Source of the DNA: an uncultured Roseobacter sp.
GTDB lineage: Bacteria > Pseudomonadota > Alphaproteobacteria > Rhodobacterales > Rhodobacteraceae
Length of the DNA: 64,000 nt
Reading direction: 5' to 3'
NCBI RefSeq assembly: GCF_947495025.1
Contig: NZ_CANLXG010000001.1
Coordinates: forward strand, 1,364,001 to 1,428,000
In this document: piece by piece, positions 30,950 through 39,982 of the stretch
Numbering within the stretch: the stretch's first letter is position 1
Layout of the letters: each line of letters starts with the position of its first letter
The notes under the pieces: model-generated
The model's database searches: none
What the model saw: only the letters and a program-made list of their open reading frames with translations
Told to the model about the DNA's origin: nothing
Translations under genes and position numbers: made by a program

Positions 30950-31285
30950 GCGAGACACGGATTCCACGCCAGCCCCGGTTCAGCGCCTGCATGTCAGACA
31001 GGAGATCATCAAAAACACTGGTCACCTTTTCAACCGGGGTCGAAGGTCCCGGGATATTGACGCAGGCGAAGACTGCGACGGCACCTGTCCGCTTTACCCG
31101 CGCAACTGGCGTCAAAACCCTCCAGCATTCTGTAAGCTCCGTCCGCGACCACACTGTGCAGCCTGAAAACCAGCCCAAACAACGGCAACTTTCGGGGTCG
31201 TTTACGCTTCGCTTATGGATAGCCGTGACGCATCCGGCCCAGCCTGCAGCCGGACCGCCAGATCAGCTTCTGCGATCCAGGTACA
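30950..31285. other. Intergenic region between nirV and gshA ends
   Basis: 336 bases between two convergent genes. A minus-strand open frame of 82 codons (30930-31178, ending VFDDLLSDMQALNRGWRGIRV) overlaps the nirV end. It has no recognisable domain or clear ribosome site, so I do not call it a gene; it could be a gene remnant. A short CCGGC/GCCGG hairpin near 31234-31253 has no T tract. Confidence 0.35.
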
Positions 31286-32656
31286 TCAGTAAGAATATTC
31301 CGCATAAATCCTGTTCAGATCGCCCTGCCAGTCACCATTGTAGTGCTCCAGCAGCTCATCCGCAGGTACCTTGCCGCTTTCTGTGCTCTCATGCAGAGCA
31401 TTCAGGAAATGCGTCTCATCCGGCACCATACCACCCGCCCCAGGGCGCGCCCGCGCTTTGAGACCTGCATGGCTGATAGCAACAGCCTCACGGGCGATAT
31501 CATGCATGCGGATGCCGTGCACTTCTGCCTGCAGGCCATCAACCGATGCCGCCACACGCATCAGATCGCGCGTGCCCATATCCCAGCCTTTGACAAGGTC
31601 CCACGCCGCGTCGAGCGCCGTCTGGTCATAGGTCAGACCCACCCAGAACGCCGGCAGCGCGCACAGACGCCGCCAGGGGCCGCCATCCGCACCGCGCATC
31701 TCGATGAACTTTTTCATCCGCGCCTCCGGGAAAGCCGTAGTCAGGTGATCTGCCCAGTCCGACAGCGTCGGAACCTCGCCTGGCAGCGCGGGTAGTTTCC
31801 CTTTCAGAAAATCCCGGAATGACATCCCCAGGGCATTAACATATTTGCCGTCGCGATAGACAAAATACATTGGTACATCAAGGGCATAGTCGACCCATCG
31901 CTCGAATCCGAACCCATCCTCAAAGACGAACGGCAGCATGCCGGTGCGCGAGGCATCAAGGTTGCGCCAGGCAACTGCACGCCAGGATTTGTGCCCGTTT
32001 GGTCTGCCCTCGAAAAACGGCGAATTCGCAAACAGCGCGGTGGCGACAGGCTGCAACGCCAGCGCCACGCGCATCTTTTTGACCATGTCGGCCTCGGATC
32101 CGAAATCCAGATTGACCTGAACCGTGCAGGTCCGGCGCATCATGACACGGCCCATCGTGCCGACACGCGTCATGTAATCATTCATCAGTTTGTAACGGCC
32201 CTTTGGCATCAGATCCATGTCTTCATGGGTCCAGTGCGGGGCCGCGCCAAGTCCGATAAACCCTGCGCCGATGCGGTCCGCCACGTCCTGCACTTCCCGC
32301 AGGTGCGTGTTTACCTCATCACAGGTCTCGTGGATTGTCTCCAGCGCCGCACCGCTCAGTTCCAGCTGACCGCCCGGTTCCAGGCTGATGTTTGCGCCGT
32401 CTTTCTCCAGGCCGATAAGGTGACCGCCTTCGGTCACCGGCGACCATCCGTGCCCGTCGCGCAGGCCCTCCAGCATTACCCGGATTGACCGTTCGCCATC
32501 ATAGGGCAGCGGCTTGAGCGTGTCGCGGCAATACCCGAATTTCTCGTGTTCTGTCCCGATACGCCAGTCCTCGCGCGGCTTGCAGCCATCCTCGAGATAC
32601 TGAGCCAGCTGATCAAAAGAGGTGATGGGGCCACCGCCGGACTGAGGAATAGACAT
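31286..32656 (-). CDS. gshA: Glutamate--cysteine ligase (plant/alphaproteobacterial type)
   Basis: First step of glutathione synthesis. It has 456 residues from MSIPQSGGGPITSFDQLAQY; in-frame codons further upstream are not conserved-looking. Family motifs are IGTEHEKFGY, GANISLEPGGQLELSGA, RRTCTVQVNLDFGSE and KFIEMRGADGGPWRRL. The product ends DLNRIYAEYSY. It is transcribed alone on the minus strand. Confidence 0.95.
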   Translation of the reverse strand: MSIPQSGGGPITSFDQLAQYLEDGCKPREDWRIGTEHEKFGYCRDTLKPLPYDGERSIRVMLEGLRDGHGWSPVTEGGHLIGLEKDGANISLEPGGQLELSGAALETIHETCDEVNTHLREVQDVADRIGAGFIGLGAAPHWTHEDMDLMPKGRYKLMNDYMTRVGTMGRVMMRRTCTVQVNLDFGSEADMVKKMRVALALQPVATALFANSPFFEGRPNGHKSWRAVAWRNLDASRTGMLPFVFEDGFGFERWVDYALDVPMYFVYRDGKYVNALGMSFRDFLKGKLPALPGEVPTLSDWADHLTTAFPEARMKKFIEMRGADGGPWRRLCALPAFWVGLTYDQTALDAAWDLVKGWDMGTRDLMRVAASVDGLQAEVHGIRMHDIAREAVAISHAGLKARARPGAGGMVPDETHFLNALHESTESGKVPADELLEHYNGDWQGDLNRIYAEYSY

Positions 32657-32720
32657 GAGGGAGGTTCCGTTTTGCTGAGCAGTTCTCGTCTTCCAGGGAT
32701 GGTCCGATTTCAGCGGGGTG

Positions 32721-33242
32721 TCAATGCACCGAACCCTGTGCAGAAATCGCAACATCACGCTGCCAGATCACGATCTGGTCATTGGCAGGATGTTCGAGGG
32801 CGCGCAGCAACTGGGCTGTACGGAGCCCGGGCAGCGTCGCAAAGGCATCAAAAAGCATATCTGCGCCCTCGGCGTTCACAGGGATCATCAGCGCAGGCTG
32901 TCCCGGTTGCTCCAGCCGCCAGTGCGCAGGAAAAACCGTACCATCCAGTGCCAGACGCCGCATTTCACGCAGAGCGACAGTGCCGCCCGTCAGAGGACCG
33001 AAATAGGTTACCTGGCCTTCATCGACATCGACAGAGCCCGGACCCGCCCCCACAGTGCGGAAGCGGGCGCGCTGTACCCCGATCCAGATCAGCGCAGCGC
33101 CGGCGACCAGCAGGGCAATCGCCGGTAACACAAGCAGGCGGCCCGGACCGGCCAGCCACCACAGGCCCAGCAAAGCCGCCGCCATACCGGCCAGCACCTC
33201 GCGCCAGCGCCAGAGGGTCTCCCGGGCTTCAGGTCGGATCAT
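32721..33242 (-). CDS. Conserved hypothetical membrane protein
   Basis: 173 residues with two closely spaced hydrophobic segments (about 16-30 and 34-54, WLAGPGRLLVLPAIALLVAG), then a soluble C-terminal domain (VDVDEGQVTYFGPLTGGTVA). This looks like a small PH-domain-like membrane protein typical of Rhodobacteraceae. The ATG overlaps the upstream stop by 4 bases; it is the third gene of rsmE-hyp-hyp. Function unknown. Confidence 0.8.
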   Translation of the reverse strand: MIRPEARETLWRWREVLAGMAAALLGLWWLAGPGRLLVLPAIALLVAGAALIWIGVQRARFRTVGAGPGSVDVDEGQVTYFGPLTGGTVALREMRRLALDGTVFPAHWRLEQPGQPALMIPVNAEGADMLFDAFATLPGLRTAQLLRALEHPANDQIVIWQRDVAISAQGSVH

Positions 33243-33958
33243 GGTTCATCTTTCTGCAACGGGTGCCAGGAACCGTCCGTGTCCGGGCCGTCGCCTTCGG
33301 GACGGTCATCATAGGGTGCGCGCATGGGTTCAAACTCCATTTCCCGGAAGTCCCGGATCAGTTCAAGGTCTCCGCCCGGCAGAATGCGGTGCAGACAGCC
33401 GTTCATTGTATCGTAGCGATCCAGATAACCGGGATCAGCGGGCGGCTTTCCGTCCAGCAGAGCCACGCGGATGTCCCGTGGCAGCGGAGCAGCCTTGCCG
33501 TTTTCCAGACGCAGACCGGTTTTACAGTCTTTTGTGACTTTCCCGGAAACCACCCGCTGCAACCCGTCGGCCCGGCCGATGATGTCACAGGCACCATCCG
33601 CCCAGGGCAGTCTGTAGAGCGTATTGCTCAGAAAGTACCCGCCCACAGACCATGAAACACCCGCTGGATAGAGCGCAAGCGCCGTAAACCAGGGTGGGCG
33701 GGACACCACGGTGTATGCTTCTCCTGCGGGTTGCTGGTAGCGCCCGTCATAAACGCCGTAGATGAAATGCGACCCGTCCGGTGAAAGATCCGATTGTTCA
33801 GGCAACACCTGCCGTCGCAGCCACTGCCCGTCCTGAAACGTATCCGTGGCGCGGTCCCAGGAAATAAGCCGGAACAGCCTGCGGCGGGCACGCAACAGGA
33901 TCAGCGCACTGTCGTTTTCTGTTGCAAAAAACAGATGCAAACGAACTTCGGGTGTCAT
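33239..33958 (-). CDS. Conserved hypothetical protein
   Basis: 239 residues from MTPEVRLHLFFATENDSAL; an earlier in-frame ATG lies inside rsmE. It has no signal peptide. LSPDGSHFIYGVYDG and ARRRLFRLISWDRATDTFQDGQWL suggest b-propeller-like blades, an impression only. The start overlaps the rsmE stop by one base (TGATG), and the 3' end overlaps the next gene by 4, so the three are coupled. Confidence 0.8.
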   Translation of the reverse strand: MTPEVRLHLFFATENDSALILLRARRRLFRLISWDRATDTFQDGQWLRRQVLPEQSDLSPDGSHFIYGVYDGRYQQPAGEAYTVVSRPPWFTALALYPAGVSWSVGGYFLSNTLYRLPWADGACDIIGRADGLQRVVSGKVTKDCKTGLRLENGKAAPLPRDIRVALLDGKPPADPGYLDRYDTMNGCLHRILPGGDLELIRDFREMEFEPMRAPYDDRPEGDGPDTDGSWHPLQKDEP

Positions 33959-34689
33959 CACGACCAGTCCCCGAGAGCGTTCTGCCACAGTGTCAGCGCG
34001 GCCACTGCCGCCGTATCTGCCCGCAGAATGCGCGGGCCCAGAGAGACAGCATGCGCATGCCCCAGCCGGTGAAGCCGGTCGCGTTCCGTCTGCGTAAACC
34101 CACCTTCGGGTCCGATAAGGACCGCCCAGGGTCCGTTTACCACGGGAAGTCCGCGCCTGGCGCCCGCTTCGGTCTCATCACAGAACATGATGTTGCGGGC
34201 ACTGTCCCATGCATCCAGCACTGCACCCACTCTGCGCATTTCCCCGACCTCAGGGACAAAGGTTGCGCCGCATTGTTCGGTCGCCTCGACCGCATGCGCC
34301 TGCAGCCGGTCGCGCTGGATCCGGCCGGAATTCGTGAAGTCGGTCTGTATGGGTACAAGGCGCGACACGCCCATCTCAACCGCCTTTTCAACGATAAAAT
34401 CTGTGCGCGCCTTTTTGACCGGCGCAAAAAGCAGCCACAGATCGGGCGGCATCTGCTGCGGGCGGGTCTGCTTGAGAACCAGCAAAGCGCCGTTCCGTTT
34501 CCCCGCCTGAGAGACCTCTGCCAGCCACTCGCCGTTCGCGCCGTCAAAAACCAGTACATGCGCGCCGACACCAAGACGCATAACACCAAACAGATAGTGC
34601 GCCTGCTCACGCGTCAAAGGAAGCGTTTGCGCCTGCCCCAGAGGGTGCTCTACATAAAGCCGGATTTTTGCTGATACGTCACGTTCCAT
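33958..34689 (-). CDS. rsmE: 16S rRNA (uracil-1498-N3)-methyltransferase
   Basis: Methylates U1498 of 16S rRNA. It has 243 residues. The N-terminal PUA-like part has REQAHYLFGVMRLGVGAHVLVFDG; the C-terminal SPOUT knot has VLIGPEGGFTQTERD and SLGPRILRADTAAVAAL. Start MERDVSAKIRLYVEHP (34689); an ATG at 34701 would add four residues and overlap the ubiA start. Divergent from ubiA. Confidence 0.94.
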   Translation of the reverse strand: MERDVSAKIRLYVEHPLGQAQTLPLTREQAHYLFGVMRLGVGAHVLVFDGANGEWLAEVSQAGKRNGALLVLKQTRPQQMPPDLWLLFAPVKKARTDFIVEKAVEMGVSRLVPIQTDFTNSGRIQRDRLQAHAVEATEQCGATFVPEVGEMRRVGAVLDAWDSARNIMFCDETEAGARRGLPVVNGPWAVLIGPEGGFTQTERDRLHRLGHAHAVSLGPRILRADTAAVAALTLWQNALGDWS

Positions 34690-34701
34690 AAAGGGGACCA
34701 T

Positions 34702-35664
34702 ATGCAAGAGCGCACGCCCGCACCAGATGGTGCCGTTGCAGACGCGGTCAAAGACAACTGGGTCGACACATGGGCCCCTCTGGCCACCCGCCCCTACCTC
34801 AGGCTCAGCCGCGCGGACCGCCCTATCGGAACCTGGCTGTTGCTGCTGCCCTGCTGGTGGGGTCTGGCCCTGTCCATGCTCTACAGCGGTCAGGCCGCGC
34901 TTCATGATCTTTGGATCGCGGTGGGCTGCGCGATGGGTGCCTGGCTGATGCGCGGTGCGGGCTGCACCTGGAACGACATCACAGACCGCGATTTTGACGG
35001 TGCGGTTGAACGCACGAGATCCCGTCCGATACCTGCAGGCCAGGTCAGCGTCCGTGGTGCGGTGATCTGGATGTGTGCACAGGCACTGCTCGCCTTTTGC
35101 ATCCTGCTGACGTTCAACCTTGCCGCCATCGCGCTCGGTATCCTCGCGTTGCTGCCGGTCGCCGTTTACCCCTTTGCCAAACGCTTCACTTGGTGGCCGC
35201 AGGTCTTTCTGGGCCTCGCCTTCAACTGGGGTGCTCTGCTGGCCTGGACTGCGCACAGCGGCCAGCTGGGCGCACCGGCCGTGCTTCTGTATCTCTCCGG
35301 TATTGCCTGGACGCTGTTTTATGACACCATCTATGCCCACCAGGATACCGAGGATGACGCCCTGATCGGCATCAAATCCACGGCTCGTCTTTTTGGCGAC
35401 CGCACCGCGGCCTGGTTGCGCCGATTTCTGATGGCCACCGTTGGCCTTATGGGGCTTGCGGTAATCTTCGCCGTCCAGCCAGGCGGCAATATTCTGGCGC
35501 TTGTCCTCGCGCTGGCAGGGCCCTGGGCCATGGGCTGGCACATGGCCTGGCAACTCAGAGGCCTCGATATCGAGGATAACGCGAAGCTTATCAGGCTCTT
35601 TCGCGCCAACCGGGATACCGGCATGATCCCGCTGGTCTTTTTTGTGGCAGCGCTGCTGGTGTGA
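34702..35664 (+). CDS. ubiA: 4-hydroxybenzoate polyprenyltransferase
   Basis: Membrane prenyltransferase of ubiquinone synthesis. It has 320 residues with about eight hydrophobic helices. The two aspartate-rich motifs are NDITDRDFDG (near 92) and DTIYAHQDTEDD (near 210). The AAGGGG ribosome site at 34690 lies within the rsmE start region, so the divergent genes are almost back to back. Confidence 0.95.
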   Translation: MQERTPAPDGAVADAVKDNWVDTWAPLATRPYLRLSRADRPIGTWLLLLPCWWGLALSMLYSGQAALHDLWIAVGCAMGAWLMRGAGCTWNDITDRDFDGAVERTRSRPIPAGQVSVRGAVIWMCAQALLAFCILLTFNLAAIALGILALLPVAVYPFAKRFTWWPQVFLGLAFNWGALLAWTAHSGQLGAPAVLLYLSGIAWTLFYDTIYAHQDTEDDALIGIKSTARLFGDRTAAWLRRFLMATVGLMGLAVIFAVQPGGNILALVLALAGPWAMGWHMAWQLRGLDIEDNAKLIRLFRANRDTGMIPLVFFVAALLV

Positions 35665-35724
35665 TTGAAACCTGCTGCGGCGGGGCGTATCAAACAGGCA
35701 GAACCGGATCAGCCAGCTGGACAC

Positions 35725-37629
35725 ATGCGTAACACCCGTCTTCCTCTGATTACCGCGGCTTTTGTGGTCGCAGCAGCCCTTTCTCTGGTAGCTGCCAATT
35801 CTTCTGTGAAACTGGTCGAGGAAAGCTCGGAGATCGGCGTGCGTGAGGTGCTGGATCTCAATGCGCTGACCTGGGCCGAGGTCGAGGCAAATGGCCTGCA
35901 GGTGGTCCTCGCCGGAACGGCCCCCAACGAGGCCCTGCGCTTTCGCGCGCTCAGCCTGACGGGATCGGTCGTGGATGCAGCCCGGGTCATCGACGAAATG
36001 GACGTCGCGGCCGTAGCAGCGATAGAACCCCCGCGCTTTTCCGCCGAAGTGCTGCGCAATACCGCGGGCCTGTCGGTTATCGGGCTGATCCCCGAAACGA
36101 CTGACCGTGAGGCGCTGATCGAAGGCCTGACGGCGATGATCGACCTGCCGGTCACTGACCTGCTGGAAACCGCTGACTATCCGGCCCCGTCCGGCTGGGA
36201 AGACGCCCTTGCCTATGCGATCACGGCGATGGAAATGCTGCCGCGCGCCAAGGTCTCTGTTGATGCCGGCCGCGTAGAAATAACCGCAATCGCCGACAGC
36301 GCGGAGGACAAGGCCGACAAAGAAGCCCGTCTGACGCACGCAGCACCGCCGGCGCTGCGTGTTTCGCTGAACATCACTGCCCCCCGCCCGGTTATCACGC
36401 CCTTTGCCCTGCGCTTTGTGATGGATGCTGAAGGCGCCCGGTTTGACACCTGCTCTGCCGATACGGAAGCATCGCGCACCAGTATTCTAAATGCCGCCTT
36501 CGAAGCCGGTCTTTCCGGCCCCGGCCGGTGCACCGTCGGAATGGGCGTACCCAGCCCGGCCTGGGCCAAAGCCGTTACGACAGCGATCGACGCACTGGCC
36601 CGCATCGGGGGCGGCACGGTGACGTTCTCGAATGCCGATGTGACACTGGCAGCAGCCGAAGGCACCGATTTCGATCTGTTCGAACAGGTCGTAGGCGAAC
36701 TTGAGAATGCTCTGCCCGATGTTTTTGCGCTCAATGCAGTTCTCCCGACACCCAGCGATCCCGATACCGGCCCCAGCGAATTTGTCGCGACACTCAGCCC
36801 GGAGGGCCAGGTACAGCTGCGCGGGCGGATCACAGATGAGAAAATGCGCGAGGTCGCTGACAGCTTTGCCCGCGCGCGGTTTGGCTCTGAAAACGTCTAT
36901 ACAGCCGCGCGGATTGTGCCTGGTCTGCCCGGTGACTGGCCCGCACGGGTCCTGACCGGCATCGAAGCGCTCGGCTTTCTGAACAACGGCGCGGTCATCG
37001 TTTCGGCAGACAGCGTGCAACTGTCCGGCGCCTCCGGAGATCCGGATGCCAGCGATACGATTGCGCGGCTGATGGTCAGCAAGCTGGGTCAGAACGCTGC
37101 TTTTGATATCGACGTGCGTTACCTGGAAGAACTCGACCCGGTGGCGAGCCTGCCGACGCCTGAGGAATGCGAGGCGCGTATCGGTGAGATCGTCGCGGCC
37201 AGTAAAATCAATTTTGAACCCGGATCAGCCACCATTGACGCCAGCGCGCTGTCCATCATGGACGAAATTGCGGGCGTATTGCAGGAGTGCGGTGACCTGC
37301 GCCTTGAGGTTCAGGGGCATACAGACAGCCAGGGCCGCGAGGAAATGAACCTCGCCCTCAGCCAGGCCCGCGCAGAATCAGTGCTGAACGAACTGCGCGC
37401 ACGCCGCGTCCTGACCGGTTCCTTCCTTGCCAGGGGCTATGGCGAGGCGACGCCGGTCGCCGATAACGGCACCGAGGAGGGCCGCGAAGCCAACCGTCGC
37501 ATAGAATTTCGCCTGATCCAGCCTGAACCCAGCATCCCGCAGGGTGAATCAACGCTGGAAAGCATCGCGGAAAACAGGGATACAGGGTCCGGGACGGGCA
37601 CTGAGGAACAGGGCGATGAGCAGGACTGA
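35725..37629 (+). CDS. OmpA family protein with long periplasmic region
   Basis: 634 residues from MRNTRLPLITAAFVV (ATG 35725) with an N-terminal signal or anchor. The middle (about 25-490) shows repeated BON-like stretches such as VQLRGRITDEKMREVADSF. The C-terminal OmpA/MotB peptidoglycan-binding domain is about 494-600: INFEPGSATID, LEVQGHTDSQG, NLALSQARAESVLNEL, ANRRIEFRL. The tail is acidic and Ser/Thr-rich. Probably envelope tethering. The 3' end overlaps the next gene by 14 bases. Confidence 0.88.
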   Translation: MRNTRLPLITAAFVVAAALSLVAANSSVKLVEESSEIGVREVLDLNALTWAEVEANGLQVVLAGTAPNEALRFRALSLTGSVVDAARVIDEMDVAAVAAIEPPRFSAEVLRNTAGLSVIGLIPETTDREALIEGLTAMIDLPVTDLLETADYPAPSGWEDALAYAITAMEMLPRAKVSVDAGRVEITAIADSAEDKADKEARLTHAAPPALRVSLNITAPRPVITPFALRFVMDAEGARFDTCSADTEASRTSILNAAFEAGLSGPGRCTVGMGVPSPAWAKAVTTAIDALARIGGGTVTFSNADVTLAAAEGTDFDLFEQVVGELENALPDVFALNAVLPTPSDPDTGPSEFVATLSPEGQVQLRGRITDEKMREVADSFARARFGSENVYTAARIVPGLPGDWPARVLTGIEALGFLNNGAVIVSADSVQLSGASGDPDASDTIARLMVSKLGQNAAFDIDVRYLEELDPVASLPTPEECEARIGEIVAASKINFEPGSATIDASALSIMDEIAGVLQECGDLRLEVQGHTDSQGREEMNLALSQARAESVLNELRARRVLTGSFLARGYGEATPVADNGTEEGREANRRIEFRLIQPEPSIPQGESTLESIAENRDTGSGTGTEEQGDEQD

Positions 37630-37942
37630 GTTTGTGGTGGCAACAGCCATCATTTTATTTGTTGCCTTTTGTCTGGGGTGGTTTGCCAACTGGCTGGTGC
37701 ACAGGTTCTCGCGGGTGGCGGCGGATGATGTGGCCCAGCTGGACCGGATGAGCCAGGAACTGCACGAGGCCGAGGAAACCCGCGACCAGGCCATCACCTA
37801 CCTGCAGCAACGCGAGGCAGAGCTGACCAATCAGCTCGCCCAGACCGAGGCAGAACTGCGCGCCGCCATGGACGGTCTGCGGGACGCACGCCACGAAGCC
37901 GAAGAGATGCGCGCGCATCTAAAGTCACAGCAGGCGGGCTGA
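37616..37942 (+). CDS. Small membrane-anchored coiled-coil protein
   Basis: 108 residues: a single N-terminal hydrophobic helix (FVVATAIILFVAFCLGWFANWL), then a long heptad-rich coiled coil (ELHEAEETRDQAITYLQQRE onward to AHLKSQQAG). ATG 37616 lies inside the end of the OmpA-family gene, suggesting coupled translation and a shared envelope role. Family not named by me. Confidence 0.82.
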   Translation: MSRTEFVVATAIILFVAFCLGWFANWLVHRFSRVAADDVAQLDRMSQELHEAEETRDQAITYLQQREAELTNQLAQTEAELRAAMDGLRDARHEAEEMRAHLKSQQAG

Positions 37943-37961
37943 GCCGCCCGCTGGTTTGTTT
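37934..37961 (+). terminator. Probable terminator after OmpA/coiled-coil pair
   Basis: A 6-bp GC stem (GCGGGC / GCCCGC) with a 6-base loop containing the stop codon, followed by TGGTTTGTTT. The T tract is interrupted. It sits between convergent genes. Confidence 0.5.
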
Positions 37962-37964
37962 CGG

Positions 37965-38411
37965 TCAGGCCACGGTCAGATGTGCACAGGTGGCATCATG
38001 GCTGATTTTCTGAGAAGTGCTCCCAAGCAGGGCACCCGAGACACTGCCGAGACCTCTTCTCCCGGTCACGATCAGATCCGCACCACAGGTCCTGGCACAG
38101 GCCACCAGATCATCTGCGGGCTCTGTATCTCCGATATGCAGCTGATCCGCACTTAGCGGCTGCCCTCCCATCTTCTGCTGTGCATCCCCCAGTACTTTTT
38201 CAGCAGCTTCCCTGACCTTTTCCGGCGAGGGCATCGTGGTTGCCACGTGATAGCCTGCAACGGCTCCCAGTGCGAAGGCGACTGTTTCGGCCATTGGCGT
38301 GTGCACCAGGTGGATTTCAGACCCGTATTTGTCAGCAAGGTCACAGGCCACGTCCAGCGCGCGATCCGCCTGTTCAGAGCCGTCAAGTCCTACAACTATT
38401 CTCGTAAACAT
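37965..38411 (-). CDS. Universal stress protein (UspA family)
   Basis: 148-residue cytoplasmic UspA-fold protein. It starts FTRIVVGLDGSEQADRALDV and has the ATP-binding signature GADLIVTGRRGLGSVSGALLGSTSQKI-type segment near the C-terminus (G-2x-G-9x-G-S/T), so it is likely of the nucleotide-binding type. Monocistronic. Partner and trigger unknown. Confidence 0.93.
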   Translation of the reverse strand: MFTRIVVGLDGSEQADRALDVACDLADKYGSEIHLVHTPMAETVAFALGAVAGYHVATTMPSPEKVREAAEKVLGDAQQKMGGQPLSADQLHIGDTEPADDLVACARTCGADLIVTGRRGLGSVSGALLGSTSQKISHDATCAHLTVA

Positions 38412-38485
38412 CGTCAGATCTCCCTTTGATCAGTATGCCCACAGTGTATTGCGGGCGCACCGTCTCCGGTATGATCCACGTCAAG

Positions 38486-38935
38486 TCAGCCGCGCCAGCG
38501 GTCCAGTGCCGCCTCATCATCGTCGCGGGCCTCGACCCAGGACGTGCCCGCGGCGGTGATCTCGCGCTTCCAGAAGGGCGCGCGCGACTTCAGGTAATCC
38601 ATAAGAAACTCAGCGGCCTCAAAAGCGTCTTTGCGGTGCCGCGACGCGGTTGCCACCATCATGATAACCTCTCCGGGCACCAGCCTGCCATGCCGGTGAA
38701 TGATCAGCACATCCCCGAGCGACCAGCGTTCAACAGCCGTCCGCGCAATATCGGTCAGCGCGCTTTCGGTCATGCCCGGATAGTGCTCGATTTCCATGAC
38801 CTGCAACTGGTTGTCACCGGTGTCCCGCACCACACCGGTAAATGTCACCACCGCCCCCATATCCGTCCGGCCAGCCGAGAATGCCGTCAGCTCGGCTCCG
38901 GGATCAAATACAGCCTCACGCACATCGACACGCAT
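38486..38935 (-). CDS. moaE: Molybdopterin synthase catalytic subunit
   Basis: Large subunit of MPT synthase, which adds two sulfurs to precursor Z in molybdenum-cofactor synthesis. It has 149 residues. Motifs are GAVVTFTGVVRD, MEIEHYPGMTE, HRHGRLVPGE and the active-site lysines in LKSRAPFWKRE. The start is 3 bases after the moaD stop. The cofactor is needed by XdhB in this window. Confidence 0.95.
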   Translation of the reverse strand: MRVDVREAVFDPGAELTAFSAGRTDMGAVVTFTGVVRDTGDNQLQVMEIEHYPGMTESALTDIARTAVERWSLGDVLIIHRHGRLVPGEVIMMVATASRHRKDAFEAAEFLMDYLKSRAPFWKREITAAGTSWVEARDDDEAALDRWRG

Positions 38936-38938
38936 GGA

Positions 38939-39184
38939 TCAGCCCCCGGTCATCGGCGGAAAGAACGCGACCTCGCGCGCGCCGTCCAGAGAGGCATCAA
39001 AGTCCGTCAGTTCCTGATTGATCGCGACACGCAGCGCTGAGATATCGGCAAAGGCCGCGGCATACCGCTCCTCGCGCGCACGCAGCTCTTCTACCAGCTC
39101 GGCTACCGTGGCTGCGCTGGTCTCAACCGTCTCGCGGGGCAGTCCGATCCGTTCCCGGACCCAGGCGAAATACAAAACGTCCAC
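38939..39184 (-). CDS. moaD: Molybdopterin synthase sulfur carrier subunit
   Basis: Ubiquitin-like sulfur carrier of 81 residues ending in the required Gly-Gly (PPMTGG). It begins VDVLYFAWVRERIG from GTG 39184, whose first base overlaps the pgsA stop (TAGTG). Works with MoaE directly downstream. Confidence 0.95.
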   Translation of the reverse strand: MDVLYFAWVRERIGLPRETVETSAATVAELVEELRAREERYAAAFADISALRVAINQELTDFDASLDGAREVAFFPPMTGG

Positions 39185-39849
39185 TATGGTTCATCCTTCA
39201 GATAAGGCATTGCCTTTTTCAGGTAATCCATACCTGTCACAAACGTCAGCACCGCGGCGATCCACAACAGGATCAGGCCGATAATCCCGGCCCATTCCAT
39301 GGCCGCATGCTTCCAGCGCAGCCCCTGCAGGTCCTCAACGCGGCCTTCAAAAATATCCGCTACCATCTGCTGGTCCATACCCCAGGCCGACATGCCCAGA
39401 TAGTGCTCGAAAACTCCCTGGGAAAACAACACTGCGATGGCAACCATCTGGCAGGTCGTCTTCCACTTTGCGAGTTTTGTAACCCTGAGCGTTCCGGCCG
39501 TATCTCCCAAAAATTCACGCAGACCGGACACAAAAACCTCGCGGAACAGGATCACGGTTGCCGGCAGTACAAGCCATGGCGACCAGCTCGAAAAACCAAT
39601 GATCACCATCAGCGCGATGACCACCATCGCCTTGTCGGCAATCGGATCGAGCATTGCGCCCAGTCTTGTTTCCTGTTTCCAGGCCCGTGCCAGATATCCG
39701 TCGATCCAGTCTGTGACCGCCGCCAGCACAAACAGCACCAGAGCGAACCAGTCGGCATAGGGCCGGGTAAAGTACAGAAACATCACAGCAACCATCGGCG
39801 CGGCCACCAGCCGGATGATCGTCAGCACATTGGGCAGGGTCAGTGTCAT
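39184..39849 (-). CDS. pgsA: CDP-diacylglycerol--glycerol-3-phosphate 3-phosphatidyltransferase
   Basis: Makes phosphatidylglycerophosphate in the inner membrane. It has 221 residues. The CDP-alcohol phosphotransferase signature is complete: DGYLARAWKQETRLG followed by AMLDPIADK. Several hydrophobic helices. Upstream of moaD-moaE in one minus-strand unit, an arrangement familiar in alphaproteobacteria. Confidence 0.95.
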   Translation of the reverse strand: MTLTLPNVLTIIRLVAAPMVAVMFLYFTRPYADWFALVLFVLAAVTDWIDGYLARAWKQETRLGAMLDPIADKAMVVIALMVIIGFSSWSPWLVLPATVILFREVFVSGLREFLGDTAGTLRVTKLAKWKTTCQMVAIAVLFSQGVFEHYLGMSAWGMDQQMVADIFEGRVEDLQGLRWKHAAMEWAGIIGLILLWIAAVLTFVTGMDYLKKAMPYLKDEP

Positions 39850-39982
39850 GGAGCGACCCTACAACGCCAGAATTGCGGGCGAAAGCGGCAACCGGCACAG
39901 GGCGTCTCCCGAGCTGAAATATCCCTGAAGCGGGCGGACCTGCCGTAGACGGGATATAACGCGCGGTGCCACCGGCGCGGCC

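Noticed and set aside
30930..31178. 82-codon minus-strand frame between nirV and gshA
   Set aside because: Somewhat protein-like composition but overlaps nirV, has no clear ribosome site and matches nothing I recognise; kept only as a remark on the intergenic region.
34690..36339. Long minus-strand extension upstream of rsmE, opposite ubiA and the OmpA gene
   Set aside because: The first 550 codons have no RsmE homology and lie antisense to well-supported genes; RsmE starts at 34689.
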